Shown here piece after piece: positions 9,801 to 17,931 of a DNA stretch of 64,000 bases (position 1 is its first letter; the number at the start of each line of letters is the position of its first letter). Below the pieces are notes generated by a model. The model made no database searches. It was given only the letters and a program-made list of their open reading frames with translations, and was not told where the DNA came from. Position numbers and translations under genes: made by a program. Source of the stretch: Thermoanaerobaculia bacterium (GTDB taxonomy: Bacteria; Acidobacteriota; Thermoanaerobaculia; Multivoradales; J023); NCBI GenBank assembly GCA_030431255.1, contig JAUIJL010000008.1:124001-188000 (forward strand), in the 5' to 3' direction.

Positions 9801-11877
9801 GCCCAGCGATGGGGAGCCCAGCGGTGGAGAGCCCGGCAACGAGCAAACCCCCTTTGCGGGCCATCAGATTCGCTACGATTACGACGCCAAAGGCCGCCTG
9901 ACCCGGCGCACCCACTGGGGAGCGCAGCCGGAAGGCGACGGCCCGCGACCTTTCATCGAGCGCCGCGACTACGTGTGGGAGCATCAGGGGCTGGTTTCAG
10001 AGGTCGGATTCGGCGATCCCGAAGGCATCATCAAGCGTTGGCGGAAAACCTACGTACCTGGTCCGGCAGGTCTCGACGACGCGCCCCAGGTCATGGTCGA
10101 GAACCTGGCCTTCCCCGGCTCTCAGCACGCGACGGGTCTCTATACCTACCTGCGCGATGAGCTCGGCACAGTGGTCGGCATTGTGGCGGAAGAGGAGAGC
10201 TCAGATCCGCAAAATCCCACGCTGCCCGGCCGATATCTCTACACGCCCTACGGCGAAGCCCATCTCGAAACCGGCCCCGAGCTGCGCCGGGCTCGGTTCG
10301 ATGCCGGTCTGACCGAGCTCGACGGGATTATTCAGGCCCCGGGTGCCGAGCACAAAGGCGGCGGTTTGGAAATTCGATTCTCCAGCGCTCTGGAAGGCTC
10401 GACGATCGCGGGCGGCGTCGTGGTCGAGCGGCTGGGGCTGGGCGGCTGGCAGTCGATTCCCGATGCGGAGATCCTCGTGGCCCTGGCCGGGGATCCTATG
10501 ACCCTCCAAGTGATGACGGTAGGTGGTTGGGCGCAGGGCGCGGCCTATCGGGTGCGCCTTGAGACAACTGTCGAAGACACGGCGGGTCGACCTCTGGCGG
10601 AAGAAAAGATTCTCGACTGGAGCGTTCCCGGTGCCGGCGACTACGCCGTTGCCTTTGATCGGCGCTTCGCCCCGGAATTCGAAAGTACGATCGCCGCGTC
10701 CGACACCTTGGGCGGCCGATTCCCCGGTGGCCAAAATCATCTTTTCCAAGGGCTGTGGACCGATCCGGTCACCGGCCTCAGCTACGCGCGGGCGCGCTGG
10801 TACGACGCTCGCAACGTGTCGTGGATCTCGGAGGATCCACTGGCGGATATCGACAGTCCCAATCTTTACGCTTTTGTCGGTTGGACGCCCAATATGGCGA
10901 CCGATCCGTTCGGAATGAATCGAGGAAACCCGAAGACGGAAGGGTCCTCGGAAAGCGTCTACTCACCAGACAAGGGCGAGATCCGAAAAGAAAACGCCGA
11001 AGCGCGTCGAGCCGAGAAGGAGCAGGAACGCCTGGCCCAACGTCAAGAGATGCTGCAGTTTCGCGACGCCATGAGGGCCCACCTCAGCAAGTGGACCGAA
11101 GACAGTCAGCGCGATCAGTTCTACTGGGAAATGGCCCCTTACGGTCTGTCGCAGCGCGAAATGACCGATTTGATGACCTTTGTTCTGGGGCCCGCCGGCA
11201 CCTGCCCGGGAGCCCAAGGCCAAATCATCTGCGAGGTGGCGGAGCTTCAGCTGATGATGGACGATCTGGCCAACGCCGCGTTGGCGGTGGAGATCGTTTT
11301 CGCGGCAGCGGACGTGGTTCATGTCCTAGGCCGAGGTGCGGCCCTCAAGCTGGCGAAATTTGCCGACAACCTGGTCGGCAGCTCGGTCACCCGTCGAGCG
11401 ACCCGAGATTTTCTCAAGCGAGTCGACCTTCCTGAAGGCCAGGCCGCCAAAATCACCACGGAAAGCTTCGAGCGCGGCGGGCTGGACGAATACGTGATTC
11501 GTCAGATGGCCGAAATCATCGCGGAGGATCCGGTCGCGCGAGCCGCTTACAGTCAGCTGCAGGCGCGCGGAATCCATCCAGTGCTCGACTTCGGCCCTGC
11601 ACCGCGTCAATTGATGGGCGAGGGTGGCTCTCAGGGAATCCGGATCTATATGCAAAACCACTCGAACGCCAGAGAAGCCGTATCTACCTTGGTTCACGAG
11701 GCGCGGCACTCGGTGGCGGCGATGCGGGGCATGAATCAAATGACCCGTTGGGCCGAGTGGCAAGCCCGCGCCCGGGAGTTCTTGATGCAGAATAAGCGTC
11801 GGCCCAATGCCTCGGAACGTGCCGCCATCTGGGATGAGGTAGATCGGCTCTATCCCGAGCTGCCCTTGAGAGAGTAG
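3883..11877 (+). CDS. Giant secreted Rhs/YD-repeat protein with C-terminal HExxH metallopeptidase-like tip
   Basis: A 2664-residue protein. I chose the GTG at 3883 because an AAGGTGG-like ribosome site precedes it and a signal peptide follows at once (hydrophobic run IIWSLLICLICQIEIYAQA, residues ~18-36). Residues ~40-540 form an uncharacterised N-terminal region with an LVIVD-like propeller look. A DUF6531-type Rhs entry domain starts near residue 545 (GGDLMLTASDHVVTGRGIPF). Dozens of YD repeats follow, and the Rhs core ends near base 10915 (TDPFG). An Ig-like insert sits at about 10360-10640, as in the upstream paralogue. The tip is different from that of the first gene: a coiled, charged linker, then a helical stretch and HEARH at residues 2605-2609, a zincin-type HExxH signature. 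It is therefore probably a peptidase toxin or processing domain; the family is not certain. The next gene, 28 bases downstream, may encode its immunity protein. Confidence 0.9.
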   Translation: MNIWYKRLPKLETRKRIIWSLLICLICQIEIYAQAQDASDCLPAKADEVSSLEDPGALSLAEMAACISDVDGNFAWLRDVVLANDVEWLDRGYRGTYSGVFTKADPEQKPKWKRGDLLFASMGMAGVFVFDVSERRLDESHLVGHLHIQDQSALLLQLDPQRGVVFAGGNDYGKPGRPPLINAWDVRYVNASPKTEIKPSPAFSVNKPWGAGHLAVDPTGMGLLYTWSTTEGPIAVPIDSPEFRFSGLYLPEEGDIPPPNERQEGEVLPSIQKLTQRFVPLGVPRVVKLEEDDEERAKQRDELEATNTAAFKVRLALPGSFGDKLTAKVESLRALPDARHLGKPDLGAAIMPPGGPGWPDASVTVTLRRLGVGDDEQGHDPNVAGGEAGHFSEAYNLYESEETILLLADPRARRDYKLQDVVDTSGAGEDNSFAVKHDEKAACRNCDWPQYLPDPKGDTPPQPDELEHVEELLAGRYLRAILFVDPEAPEPIQQKTQAALDFFERQGDNYPTPAGFADIAAPADAVPSPIQVTLAEPAQNPAMWSPGEAGVSVALAGGDLMLTASDHVVTGRGIPFTFDRTYRSHGLGYGPLGSAGWGANLFARLREIDTTGEVEYHDGRGHVWRFYPNVYSGAEPGALVPDEDHYDEDLAASYHPPKGVYLRLQKLRDDRGWRLIGRHHDIAEFDAEGRLTNVSDRHRRGQDPEDQGNTLHLRYDVFGQLIGVTDDLARAYEFEYYDDPKPENKGGDGDKYGLLKKIIDFADREIEYEYDDERRLTKVRYPEVKNPVDAYRDFSYEGDQRPFLEYTYDPQEGVPPNDDDEKAILHGEFAQLRISEVFLPDFLGNDRRVPRARFRYDSATGRFESVSFPTPQDENNSTAGVIWELEPPANQDDDARPLDGYTVRAPWGHEVDYLLEKGRTVGVEQLLEVVNDDGESRPEVPVKTEFAYTDDGRLQTITYPDGGQRINCYGDSEGEIGGCQGGSEDVDHLAKANVVQALTRATTERGQGTAEYDTLDAAASYQEDNLVSSVTDGLSRGIQLAVPSAMGSETMAYQTEGVQSKFDYDAFGRIKDTQGGLANPFMVKRSFHEDAAGKNQAGLTKRIEAGTGQFWSEVEYDEQFNPDKSETSQGTRTETRYDSWDRPVQTISGLSDGRYQPVGTPECDEEGARQELAFDAAGHVVRIRKLQDYVDSAGNVQCRWVETRYQYNAREQVVGVFQTHLADPNQQGEVLTDPTLISESVYDSYGRVFKQRSLNLSDPAIEEVFSYDAAGRVRGVKIGDAGEKVRGYDAKNRVVLQTDGHQGQWLGRFDVWGRVFFQKHATGAFELAFFDESNNLTRQESYNSDPLSTSGDPKLMARLRTHFNSFGAVERVATTLIDSDEQKQILITEQEYDDAGRLKATWSGPPKSTDPECADVATACLDTSKARREKEILYERDTGRLLEERFGGDYRAAHLYAHRYEYHPDNASPQPDRMIYLESVPGQEPLEETGSTKYERDAFGRVVTERKSDGSVTHVTYDRSSSQPIRIRTGADSVTRMSFDGIGKQLQVFRPNGRGRTLYVYDLDGRMLRQISTTDSDAWITRFTYDRTGRTRRVDYHDGTYEESTYHPDNTVATFRTRDGVSITHTYDEANHLLSSVPTAGEPADTLVDLDAGDFADWDELSRPTSLRRGSPGSAAADPDLTVAYPAYDLAGRPDRERVGSRAAMAWTYDIYSRPTRLTLPVGLSHDAGTSFQGFTRQFDTLDRVFDISGLGALTAATVGVTWRWGGSDRLYGYDTKTALGTAARFGFIDGAGPQGEGDQPPSSEWKLGTLTWGAGAGSATEVPGTTWGQFAFGWRGVDGDPRDGVKIGRQVKTGLDAGGLDLFAGMGWTWKYDVGVRMHEAYPGRGNLDGVNARQVPGFIYDYGEGDELGRIVDQFAGKVVEVETGAYGRIASRDGVDFAYDASGRRTEDDRYVYRWNWRSELVEVTVKDTWPSDGEPSGGEPGNEQTPFAGHQIRYDYDAKGRLTRRTHWGAQPEGDGPRPFIERRDYVWEHQGLVSEVGFGDPEGIIKRWRKTYVPGPAGLDDAPQVMVENLAFPGSQHATGLYTYLRDELGTVVGIVAEEESSDPQNPTLPGRYLYTPYGEAHLETGPELRRARFDAGLTELDGIIQAPGAEHKGGGLEIRFSSALEGSTIAGGVVVERLGLGGWQSIPDAEILVALAGDPMTLQVMTVGGWAQGAAYRVRLETTVEDTAGRPLAEEKILDWSVPGAGDYAVAFDRRFAPEFESTIAASDTLGGRFPGGQNHLFQGLWTDPVTGLSYARARWYDARNVSWISEDPLADIDSPNLYAFVGWTPNMATDPFGMNRGNPKTEGSSESVYSPDKGEIRKENAEARRAEKEQERLAQRQEMLQFRDAMRAHLSKWTEDSQRDQFYWEMAPYGLSQREMTDLMTFVLGPAGTCPGAQGQIICEVAELQLMMDDLANAALAVEIVFAAADVVHVLGRGAALKLAKFADNLVGSSVTRRATRDFLKRVDLPEGQAAKITTESFERGGLDEYVIRQMAEIIAEDPVARAAYSQLQARGIHPVLDFGPAPRQLMGEGGSQGIRIYMQNHSNAREAVSTLVHEARHSVAAMRGMNQMTRWAEWQARAREFLMQNKRRPNASERAAIWDEVDRLYPELPLRE

Positions 11878-11905
11878 GCGCAGAGAGTCAGAAGGAAGCA
11901 ATAGC

Positions 11906-12160
11906 TTGAAGAAAAAAATCAAATATCAGCCGGGCGGAAGGTTTCTTTTGGATCTGGAGGCCCTGCCGCCGGACAGCTTTGTCGTTCTGTGCCCCAGGTG
12001 CCGTTCGGAGCTGCTCTATGCGCCGGATGTAGAAGCCGCCAATCGATTGCGAATTCACCCCGGATTCTGTTGTCCGCGCAAAGGCTGCAACTTCTTCGTG
12101 ACATTTCACCTGTCGCCGCCGAATCCCGAGACCGACGAATCGTCGGTGGAGTCCGACTAG
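11906..12160 (+). CDS. Small Cys4 zinc-ribbon-like protein, possible immunity protein of the second Rhs
   Basis: An 84-residue basic protein starting at a TTG (11906) behind GAAGGAAG; there is no in-frame ATG near the start. It has a CPRC pair near residue 30 and a CC-x4-C group near residue 56, which looks like a rubredoxin-knuckle zinc ribbon, and an acidic tail. It lies 28 bases after the metallopeptidase-tipped Rhs gene on the same strand. This is the position of an immunity gene, but a general zinc-ribbon protein is equally possible. No close family recognised. Confidence 0.6.
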   Translation: MKKKIKYQPGGRFLLDLEALPPDSFVVLCPRCRSELLYAPDVEAANRLRIHPGFCCPRKGCNFFVTFHLSPPNPETDESSVESD

Positions 12161-12272
12161 TCGATGGCTCGGGAGGCGTTGGCTGAGCTCAGGTCAAAAT
12201 CCAGGGGTTGAAAAAGATCGGGCCAAGCGACCCCCCTGGCGGGATTCGCCATCGGGCTCCGTAGTGGAAGTT

Positions 12273-12296
12273 GACGGTCGGAAATCACCGACCGTC
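12273..12296 (+). promoter_or_regulatory. Hairpin in the mddA 5' leader
   Basis: Perfect 9-bp inverted repeat GACGGTCGG / CCGACCGTC with a 6-base loop, just upstream of the AGGAG ribosome site. No T-run follows. It could be the terminator of the upstream gene or a leader element affecting mddA translation. Confidence 0.45.
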
Positions 12297-12319
12297 CACC
12301 CACTTCAGGAGAAACCTCC

Positions 12320-13189
12320 ATGCGCGATACCACCTTCGAAGCCGCCCCCGCCACGCTCGAAAAAATCACGCTCGAAAAAACCGTCGTCCTACGCCCCGCC
12401 GCTCAGTCGACGCTGGGCCGCACCCTCATGGTCGGCTACAGCAGCCTTTGCTATCTGCTCTTCCTGGGCGTCTTTCTATATTTGATCGGATTCGTCTCGA
12501 ATCTGTTGGTGCCCGTGACTATCGACGGTGCCGGATCTGCTGGAGCTAGCGCGGCCGGTCCGTGGGGCATGGCTCTGGCGGTCAATCTGCTGTTGCTTCT
12601 GGCCTTCGGGGTGCAGCACAGCGGCATGGCCCGGGTCGGGTTCAAGAAGCAGATCACTCGTTTCTTGCCGGAGGCCATGGAGCGCAGCACCTACGTGTTG
12701 ATGTCGAGCCTGGTGTTCGTCGCCATCTTCGCCTTCTGGCAACCCATGCCCCAGATGGTTTGGCAGCTCGAGCAGCCGATCCTGCGCGGTCTGGCCTACG
12801 GTGCCTTCGCCATGGGCTGGGCCCTGGTGTTGCTCTCGACCTTCCTGCTCAGCCACTTCGAGCTCTTCGGATTGAAACAGACTTGGAACCACCTACAACG
12901 ACGCCTGCCGAGCCTGCCGACCTTCAAAACCCCCGCCTTCTACCGCTGGGTGCGTCATCCCCTGATGACCGGTTTCCTCATCGCCATGTGGGCGACCCCG
13001 GATCTGACCGCCGGCCGGGCGCTCTTCGCCGCCGGCATGACCGCTTACATCCTGGTGGGCACCCGATTCGAGGAAAAGGACTTGGTCCGGTTCTTCGGCG
13101 AGACCTACCGCCGATACCAAAAGAAAGTCCCGGCGTTCTTTCCCAATCCTTGGAAACGCATCTCGGGTCCGAGCGATTTGGCCGGCTGA
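12320..13189 (+). CDS. mddA: Methanethiol S-methyltransferase (MddA-like, NnrU/ICMT membrane family)
   Basis: A 289-residue integral membrane protein with about six hydrophobic segments. The ATG at 12320 is preceded by AGGAG. The landmarks match the MddA branch of the isoprenylcysteine-methyltransferase/NnrU superfamily: QHSGMARVGFKK, ERSTYVL, LSHFELFGLKQTW, FYRWVRHPLMTGFLIA and RFEEKDLVRFFGETYRRY. The RHP and EE motifs in the C-terminal half form the SAM-binding part. MddA enzymes methylate methanethiol to dimethyl sulfide with SAM at the inner membrane. The gene stands alone between the Rhs locus and the LamG protein, with its own leader hairpin, so it is probably a single-gene unit. The N-terminal ~30 residues are longer than in the usual family members. 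I am confident of the superfamily, somewhat less of the exact substrate. Confidence 0.82.
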   Translation: MRDTTFEAAPATLEKITLEKTVVLRPAAQSTLGRTLMVGYSSLCYLLFLGVFLYLIGFVSNLLVPVTIDGAGSAGASAAGPWGMALAVNLLLLLAFGVQHSGMARVGFKKQITRFLPEAMERSTYVLMSSLVFVAIFAFWQPMPQMVWQLEQPILRGLAYGAFAMGWALVLLSTFLLSHFELFGLKQTWNHLQRRLPSLPTFKTPAFYRWVRHPLMTGFLIAMWATPDLTAGRALFAAGMTAYILVGTRFEEKDLVRFFGETYRRYQKKVPAFFPNPWKRISGPSDLAG

Positions 13190-13379
13190 GCTTCAGCGGC
13201 AAAACGAATTCTCGTCGCGCCGCCCTGCAGATCCGTTGCTGGGACGATCACTAAATACACTTTCTCAAATGGGTGAACCGATTTCCGGCGTTTTCGCGCC
13301 TTGTTAGGAAAGACCTTATGTCGCCGGGCCGTTGGGCCGAAGGCGAACGGATTCATCCCATCTTGAGAGGACGTATGTC

Positions 13380-16300
13380 GTGTTATTCCTGAAAACTAAT
13401 CCGATAGCCACTTCGAGCCCGACTCGATTGCCTCGTTTTTTGTTCCTGCTCTCGGTTCTGCTCATGCTGAGCCTCGGCACCGGCTCTCAGGCCGCCGCCG
13501 GAGCGACCCAGCCCGTCGACCGCTTTGGACGACCGCTCGCCGACGCCGAAGGGCATCCTCTTCGTTACGACCGCTTCGAGACCGAGGCCGCTGAGCAGAC
13601 CCGTGCGGGCAAATCCGCCGAGCCTGTCGGGTCGCGGATGCGCCCTGAGACCGCGCTCGACGATCTGGCGGATTTGGAGACGCTGGGGGCCCGGGCCAAA
13701 TCGACAATTCCCGGTCTGCGGGGTGAGGAGACCTGGCACCACGTGCAATTCGGTGTCGGCATCGGCGACAAAGGCCTCCATCTCGCCCGCTTCGACGGCA
13801 CCGGAGCTCCGAGCCACATCGTGGCGACGGCGAGTGAGGAGAGCTTCGACCCCAACTCCTATTGGTATGTGCTGGAGGAGGGGCCGAGCGGTTTCGAATT
13901 CACCTGGCAGAGCGATTTCGACCACCATGAAATCGACGAGCTGACCGTCGCCGACGTGGACGGTGACGGGATCGACGAGGTGCTGGTGGCCAAACGCGGC
14001 CGGGTGGAGATTTGGGGTTATGCCGCCGGTGCCATGGAGCGAGTCTCCGGATTTTTCGCCAATGTGGGCACCTTTGCCGGCTTGACCGTGGCCGATGTGG
14101 ACGGCGACGGCGAGAGCGAGGTTCTGTTCTGCGATGACGGGGCGGAGCTGGCGGTGACCTCCATCGACGGTCTGACCGAGTTTCGCTCGGCCTCGTACCC
14201 TTGCTCGGATCTGGCGGCCGGCCAATTGGACGACGACGGTCGGATGGAGATCGTGGCCACCGACGGTGATACCCACGGTTGGGTGCTCGAAGGCACGACC
14301 CGGGCCCTTGAATGGCAGCGTTCCGGCGGCTTCGGCGACGAGCTGGTGGTGGCGGATGTGGACGGCGACGGTCGCGACGAGATCCTCGCGGGTTATCACT
14401 GGGACGACCTCTTCGCCTTTGATGCGGAAACCCAATCGTTGGCTTGGATCGAGGACGTGGACCTCGACCTGGACGCGTTGATCGCCGAGGATTGGAATGG
14501 CGACGGCGTGCCCGAGGTCATTTACGGCGACGGCCAATGGGGTGCGATCTACGTGCTCTCGGGCCTCGACGGCAGCCTGATCGAAAGTATCGATAATCCG
14601 GGTCACGGCGTGGCCGGCTTGGCCGTCGGCCCTTTGCGCGGTGGTGCCGAGCCGCAGCTGTTGTGGAGCCACGGTTACAGCTCCACCGCCGCCGACCACC
14701 TGCTGCTCTACGACACCGTGAGCGCCTCCGTGGAGATCGAGTCGCCGAGTTTTTTCGGGCCCCACTACTCGTTGTCCCAGGCGGTGATCGGCGGCGAGCC
14801 CCAACTGGTCTACAGCACCTACTACCCGGGCGGATTCGACGCCGATCCGAGCTATTTCCAAGTCGATGCCGACACCCTCGAGACGATCCGGGCGAGCGCC
14901 GAGATCGCCGGCGGGCCGCAATATCTCTTCGGAGTCGAGGCCGCGGATCTCGACGGCGACGGTGAGGACGAGATCCTGGTAGGGGGTGACGACGGCATGC
15001 TCGCCGCCTACGAGGGCGCGAGCGGTGCCTTGCGCTGGCAGTCCGCGATCTCCGACGGCCATCAAATCCACGGCATCGAAGCGGTGGACGTGGACGGCGA
15101 CGGCGATCTCGAGGTGGTGGCCTCGGCCCACCGCCGGACCACCGCCGCCACAGGGCCCGCGATCTTCGTCTTCGACGCCGCCGACGGTAGCGTGGAATGG
15201 CAAAGCTCGAGCCTGATCAACGGCTTTGTCCAGGCTCCCCATTTGCGGGTCGCCGACGTCGACGGAGATCCGGCGTTGGAAATCCTGGTGGCGGGCGAGC
15301 TGGACGATCTGTGGATCTTCGACGGCCAAACCAAGGCCCTCCAGCTGCAAACGTCTTCCCTGCAAATCACCGCCCTCGACACCGCCGATCGTGACGGCGA
15401 CGGCGTCGACGAGATCTTCGTCGGCAATGACGACGGCGAGATCGTGATCCTCGATCCGAGCACCGGCGCCGTGGTGGACACCGTGCATCCCCTGAGCTAC
15501 GCGCCGATCCAAGGTCTGCAGGTGGTGGACCTCAACCAAGACGGCGATCTCGATTACGCTTTTGCGCTCCGGGGTCGTCCCCAGGTGGTGAGCGGCGCCG
15601 ACGGCTCGGTGCTGTGGGCCTACTACCAAGCGAGCCCGATCTTCACCCATTACGACAACCCCGAGGGTGAGATGGACTCTCTCTTGGTGGGCAATCTGGA
15701 CAGCGATCCGGCCCAAGAGCTGTGGCTCAACCTGGGCACCCACGGCATGAAAATCTACGAGCTCACGCCCGTCAGCCATAGCGCGCCGACCTTCACCCTG
15801 ACCTCCCACACCGACGGCCAGAGCGTGGAAGGTCCGGAAATCACCCTCACGGGCTCGGCCTTCGACGCCGACGACGGGGATATCTCTTCCACCATCGTGT
15901 GGACCTCCCACACTCAAAGTCGAATCCTCGGTCGCGGCAGCTCGGTGACCGCGCGGCTGAATGCGGGCAGCCAAACCCTGTCGGCGATCGTTTACGACAG
16001 CAGCGGATATCCGGCCTATCAAGTCTTCAATGTGACGGTCATGCCCGGCAACGGCGCGCCGACCCTGGAAATCACCGCGCCCGTGCACGGTGCGATCCTC
16101 GAGCCGGGAAGCCTGCAGCTCAGCGGCTGGGCGACGGATCCGGAAGACGGTGACCTCAGCTCGCAGATCGCCTGGAGCTCCGACCTCGACGGCCCGTTGG
16201 GGTCCGGCACCCCGAGTGTGAGCCTCAGCGTGGGCGAGCATGTGCTGACGGCCGAGGTCGTCGACAGCGGCGGAAAAACCGCGAGCCAGGCTGTTTCGGT

Positions 16301-17855
16301 GACGGTGGCACCCGCCGGCATCCCCGGTCTGATGGCCTATTGGACCTTTGACGACGGCGTCACGGATCCGGCCTCCACCACGGCCCAGGACAGCTCGTCC
16401 AACGGTCGCGACGGTGCCCTCGAGCTGGGAGCCTCGGGACCCCAATGGGTCGCCGGGCGTCTCGACGGTGCCCTCGAGCTCGACGGCTCCGACGACCTGG
16501 CGCGCGTGGCTGCCGATGCCGAGCTCGACGAGCTCAGCGCCTTCACCGTGGTGGGTTGGATTCGCCACGGCGCCACCAGCGCCTTCCACTCGATCGTCGA
16601 CAAGCGGGACCACCACACCGACGGCTTCGACCTCTACCTCAACGCGTCCTCTCGGCTCTTCATCCGGGTCAACAATGCGTCGCTGAACGGCACGGCGGTG
16701 GTGGCCGACGGCACTTGGCACCATGTGGCCGGCACCTACGACGGCGGCGAGCTTCGGCTCTACGTGGACGGCGTGCTGGACGCCTCTGCTGCCGCCTCCG
16801 CCGGAGCATCGTCCACCGTCGGCGACCTGCTGATCGGTCGCAATTGGTCGAGTGGATACCTCTTCGACGGCGCGTTGGACGATCTGCGCCTCTACGATCG
16901 AGCCTTGAGCCCGGCGGAGATCCAAGAGATCCAAGACCTGCCGGCCCCCGAGCGTTTCAACGCCGGACCGTCGGGCATTTTGTTGGCCGGCACCACCGAG
17001 GCGACCCTGGAGCTGAGCACCGACGAGCCCGCGGCCTGCGCGTTCGACACCGTCGCCGGCACGGATTACGCCGCCATGCCTTATTCCTTCAACACCTCCG
17101 ACGGTCTTGGGCACTCGGCGGTGGTCACCGGGCTGCAAGACGCCACCACCTACGCGTTCTACGTGCGTTGTAGCGACGCGGCGGGTCACGCCAATGACGA
17201 CGATCTCGACATCGTCTTCGAGGTCGCCGACCCCGGCGACACCACCATCGGTCTGATCGGACATTGGCCCTTGGACGGAAACGGTGACGACGCCTCGTCC
17301 TACGGCCATCATGGGATCTTTGCCAACGGCGGCACCATCGTGCCGGGCCTTTTCGGCTCGGCGGTGGATTTCGACGGCGAGGAGACCGGGGTGCGGGTGG
17401 CGTCCACGCCTGTCCTGGGCTTGTTGGACGAGGTGTCGATCAGCGCGTGGGTCCTCGCTCAACCCGAGGACACCGGCTCGTTCATGTCGATCGTCGACAA
17501 ACGGGACGGCAATCTGGACGGCTACGACCTCTTCCTGACCGGTGACGCCAAGCTCTTCATGCGGGTCAACGACCAAAGCCACTCGGGCCTCACCGTCCTG
17601 GCCGACGGTCAATGGCACCACGTGATGGGCGTCTACGACGGCTCCACCATCGCTCTATGGGTCGACGGCGCATTGGAAACCACCAAAACCGTGGGCGCCG
17701 AATCTGTGGATACCACCGCGACCCTGCGGATCGGTGAGCATTGGGCCGTCGGCCAGGGCTACTACTTCAATGGTCTGATCGACGAGGTTCGGGTCTACGA
17801 GCGGGCTCTGGGCCCGGCGGACGCGGCGCTGCTTTCGGCACCGCCTGCGCCCTGA
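13380..17855 (+). CDS. Secreted FG-GAP/VCBS propeller protein with Ig-like and two LamG domains
   Basis: 1491 residues from a GTG at 13380, chosen because GAGAGGA ends 8 bases before it and a signal peptide follows (LPRFLFLLSVLLMLSLGTGS). Residues ~170-800 carry many FG-GAP/VCBS calcium-loop repeats of the type DVDGDGxDE, predicted to fold as beta-propellers. Two Ig-like units follow (bases ~15790-16310). Two LamG/concanavalin-like domains occupy ~16330-16930 and ~17250-17830; each has a conserved SIVDKRD and a GTWHHV- or GQWHHV-type motif. A fibronectin-like piece lies between them. The protein is expected to be extracellular, calcium-dependent and adhesive, binding sugar or matrix. It has no detected enzymatic domain. 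It stands alone, with no obvious operon partner. Confidence 0.85.
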   Translation: MLFLKTNPIATSSPTRLPRFLFLLSVLLMLSLGTGSQAAAGATQPVDRFGRPLADAEGHPLRYDRFETEAAEQTRAGKSAEPVGSRMRPETALDDLADLETLGARAKSTIPGLRGEETWHHVQFGVGIGDKGLHLARFDGTGAPSHIVATASEESFDPNSYWYVLEEGPSGFEFTWQSDFDHHEIDELTVADVDGDGIDEVLVAKRGRVEIWGYAAGAMERVSGFFANVGTFAGLTVADVDGDGESEVLFCDDGAELAVTSIDGLTEFRSASYPCSDLAAGQLDDDGRMEIVATDGDTHGWVLEGTTRALEWQRSGGFGDELVVADVDGDGRDEILAGYHWDDLFAFDAETQSLAWIEDVDLDLDALIAEDWNGDGVPEVIYGDGQWGAIYVLSGLDGSLIESIDNPGHGVAGLAVGPLRGGAEPQLLWSHGYSSTAADHLLLYDTVSASVEIESPSFFGPHYSLSQAVIGGEPQLVYSTYYPGGFDADPSYFQVDADTLETIRASAEIAGGPQYLFGVEAADLDGDGEDEILVGGDDGMLAAYEGASGALRWQSAISDGHQIHGIEAVDVDGDGDLEVVASAHRRTTAATGPAIFVFDAADGSVEWQSSSLINGFVQAPHLRVADVDGDPALEILVAGELDDLWIFDGQTKALQLQTSSLQITALDTADRDGDGVDEIFVGNDDGEIVILDPSTGAVVDTVHPLSYAPIQGLQVVDLNQDGDLDYAFALRGRPQVVSGADGSVLWAYYQASPIFTHYDNPEGEMDSLLVGNLDSDPAQELWLNLGTHGMKIYELTPVSHSAPTFTLTSHTDGQSVEGPEITLTGSAFDADDGDISSTIVWTSHTQSRILGRGSSVTARLNAGSQTLSAIVYDSSGYPAYQVFNVTVMPGNGAPTLEITAPVHGAILEPGSLQLSGWATDPEDGDLSSQIAWSSDLDGPLGSGTPSVSLSVGEHVLTAEVVDSGGKTASQAVSVTVAPAGIPGLMAYWTFDDGVTDPASTTAQDSSSNGRDGALELGASGPQWVAGRLDGALELDGSDDLARVAADAELDELSAFTVVGWIRHGATSAFHSIVDKRDHHTDGFDLYLNASSRLFIRVNNASLNGTAVVADGTWHHVAGTYDGGELRLYVDGVLDASAAASAGASSTVGDLLIGRNWSSGYLFDGALDDLRLYDRALSPAEIQEIQDLPAPERFNAGPSGILLAGTTEATLELSTDEPAACAFDTVAGTDYAAMPYSFNTSDGLGHSAVVTGLQDATTYAFYVRCSDAAGHANDDDLDIVFEVADPGDTTIGLIGHWPLDGNGDDASSYGHHGIFANGGTIVPGLFGSAVDFDGEETGVRVASTPVLGLLDEVSISAWVLAQPEDTGSFMSIVDKRDGNLDGYDLFLTGDAKLFMRVNDQSHSGLTVLADGQWHHVMGVYDGSTIALWVDGALETTKTVGAESVDTTATLRIGEHWAVGQGYYFNGLIDEVRVYERALGPADAALLSAPPAP

Positions 17856-17878
17856 GCAGCGAAAAAGCCATATGAAAC

Positions 17879-17925
17879 GGCCGGCACCCCCCGGAAGCCG
17901 TCAGGCGTCGCGGGGGATGCCGGCC
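17879..17925 (-). terminator. Strong hairpin, minus-strand terminator candidate downstream of array 1
   Basis: GGCCGGCA pairs with TGCCGGCC, and CCCCC with GGGGG (one bulged A). On the minus strand it is followed by a short T-run in GGCTTTTTCGC. It sits after the stop codon of the truncated minus-strand gene and in the direction of CRISPR array 1 transcription, so it could end both transcripts. Confidence 0.5.
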
Positions 17926-17931
17926 GCCGGC

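Noticed and set aside
13383-17621. 1412-codon open frame on the minus strand opposite the LamG protein gene
   Set aside because: It is the mirror of GC-rich codon use: the plus strand has clear signal peptide, FG-GAP and LamG motifs, while the minus reading is low-complexity and has no domain.
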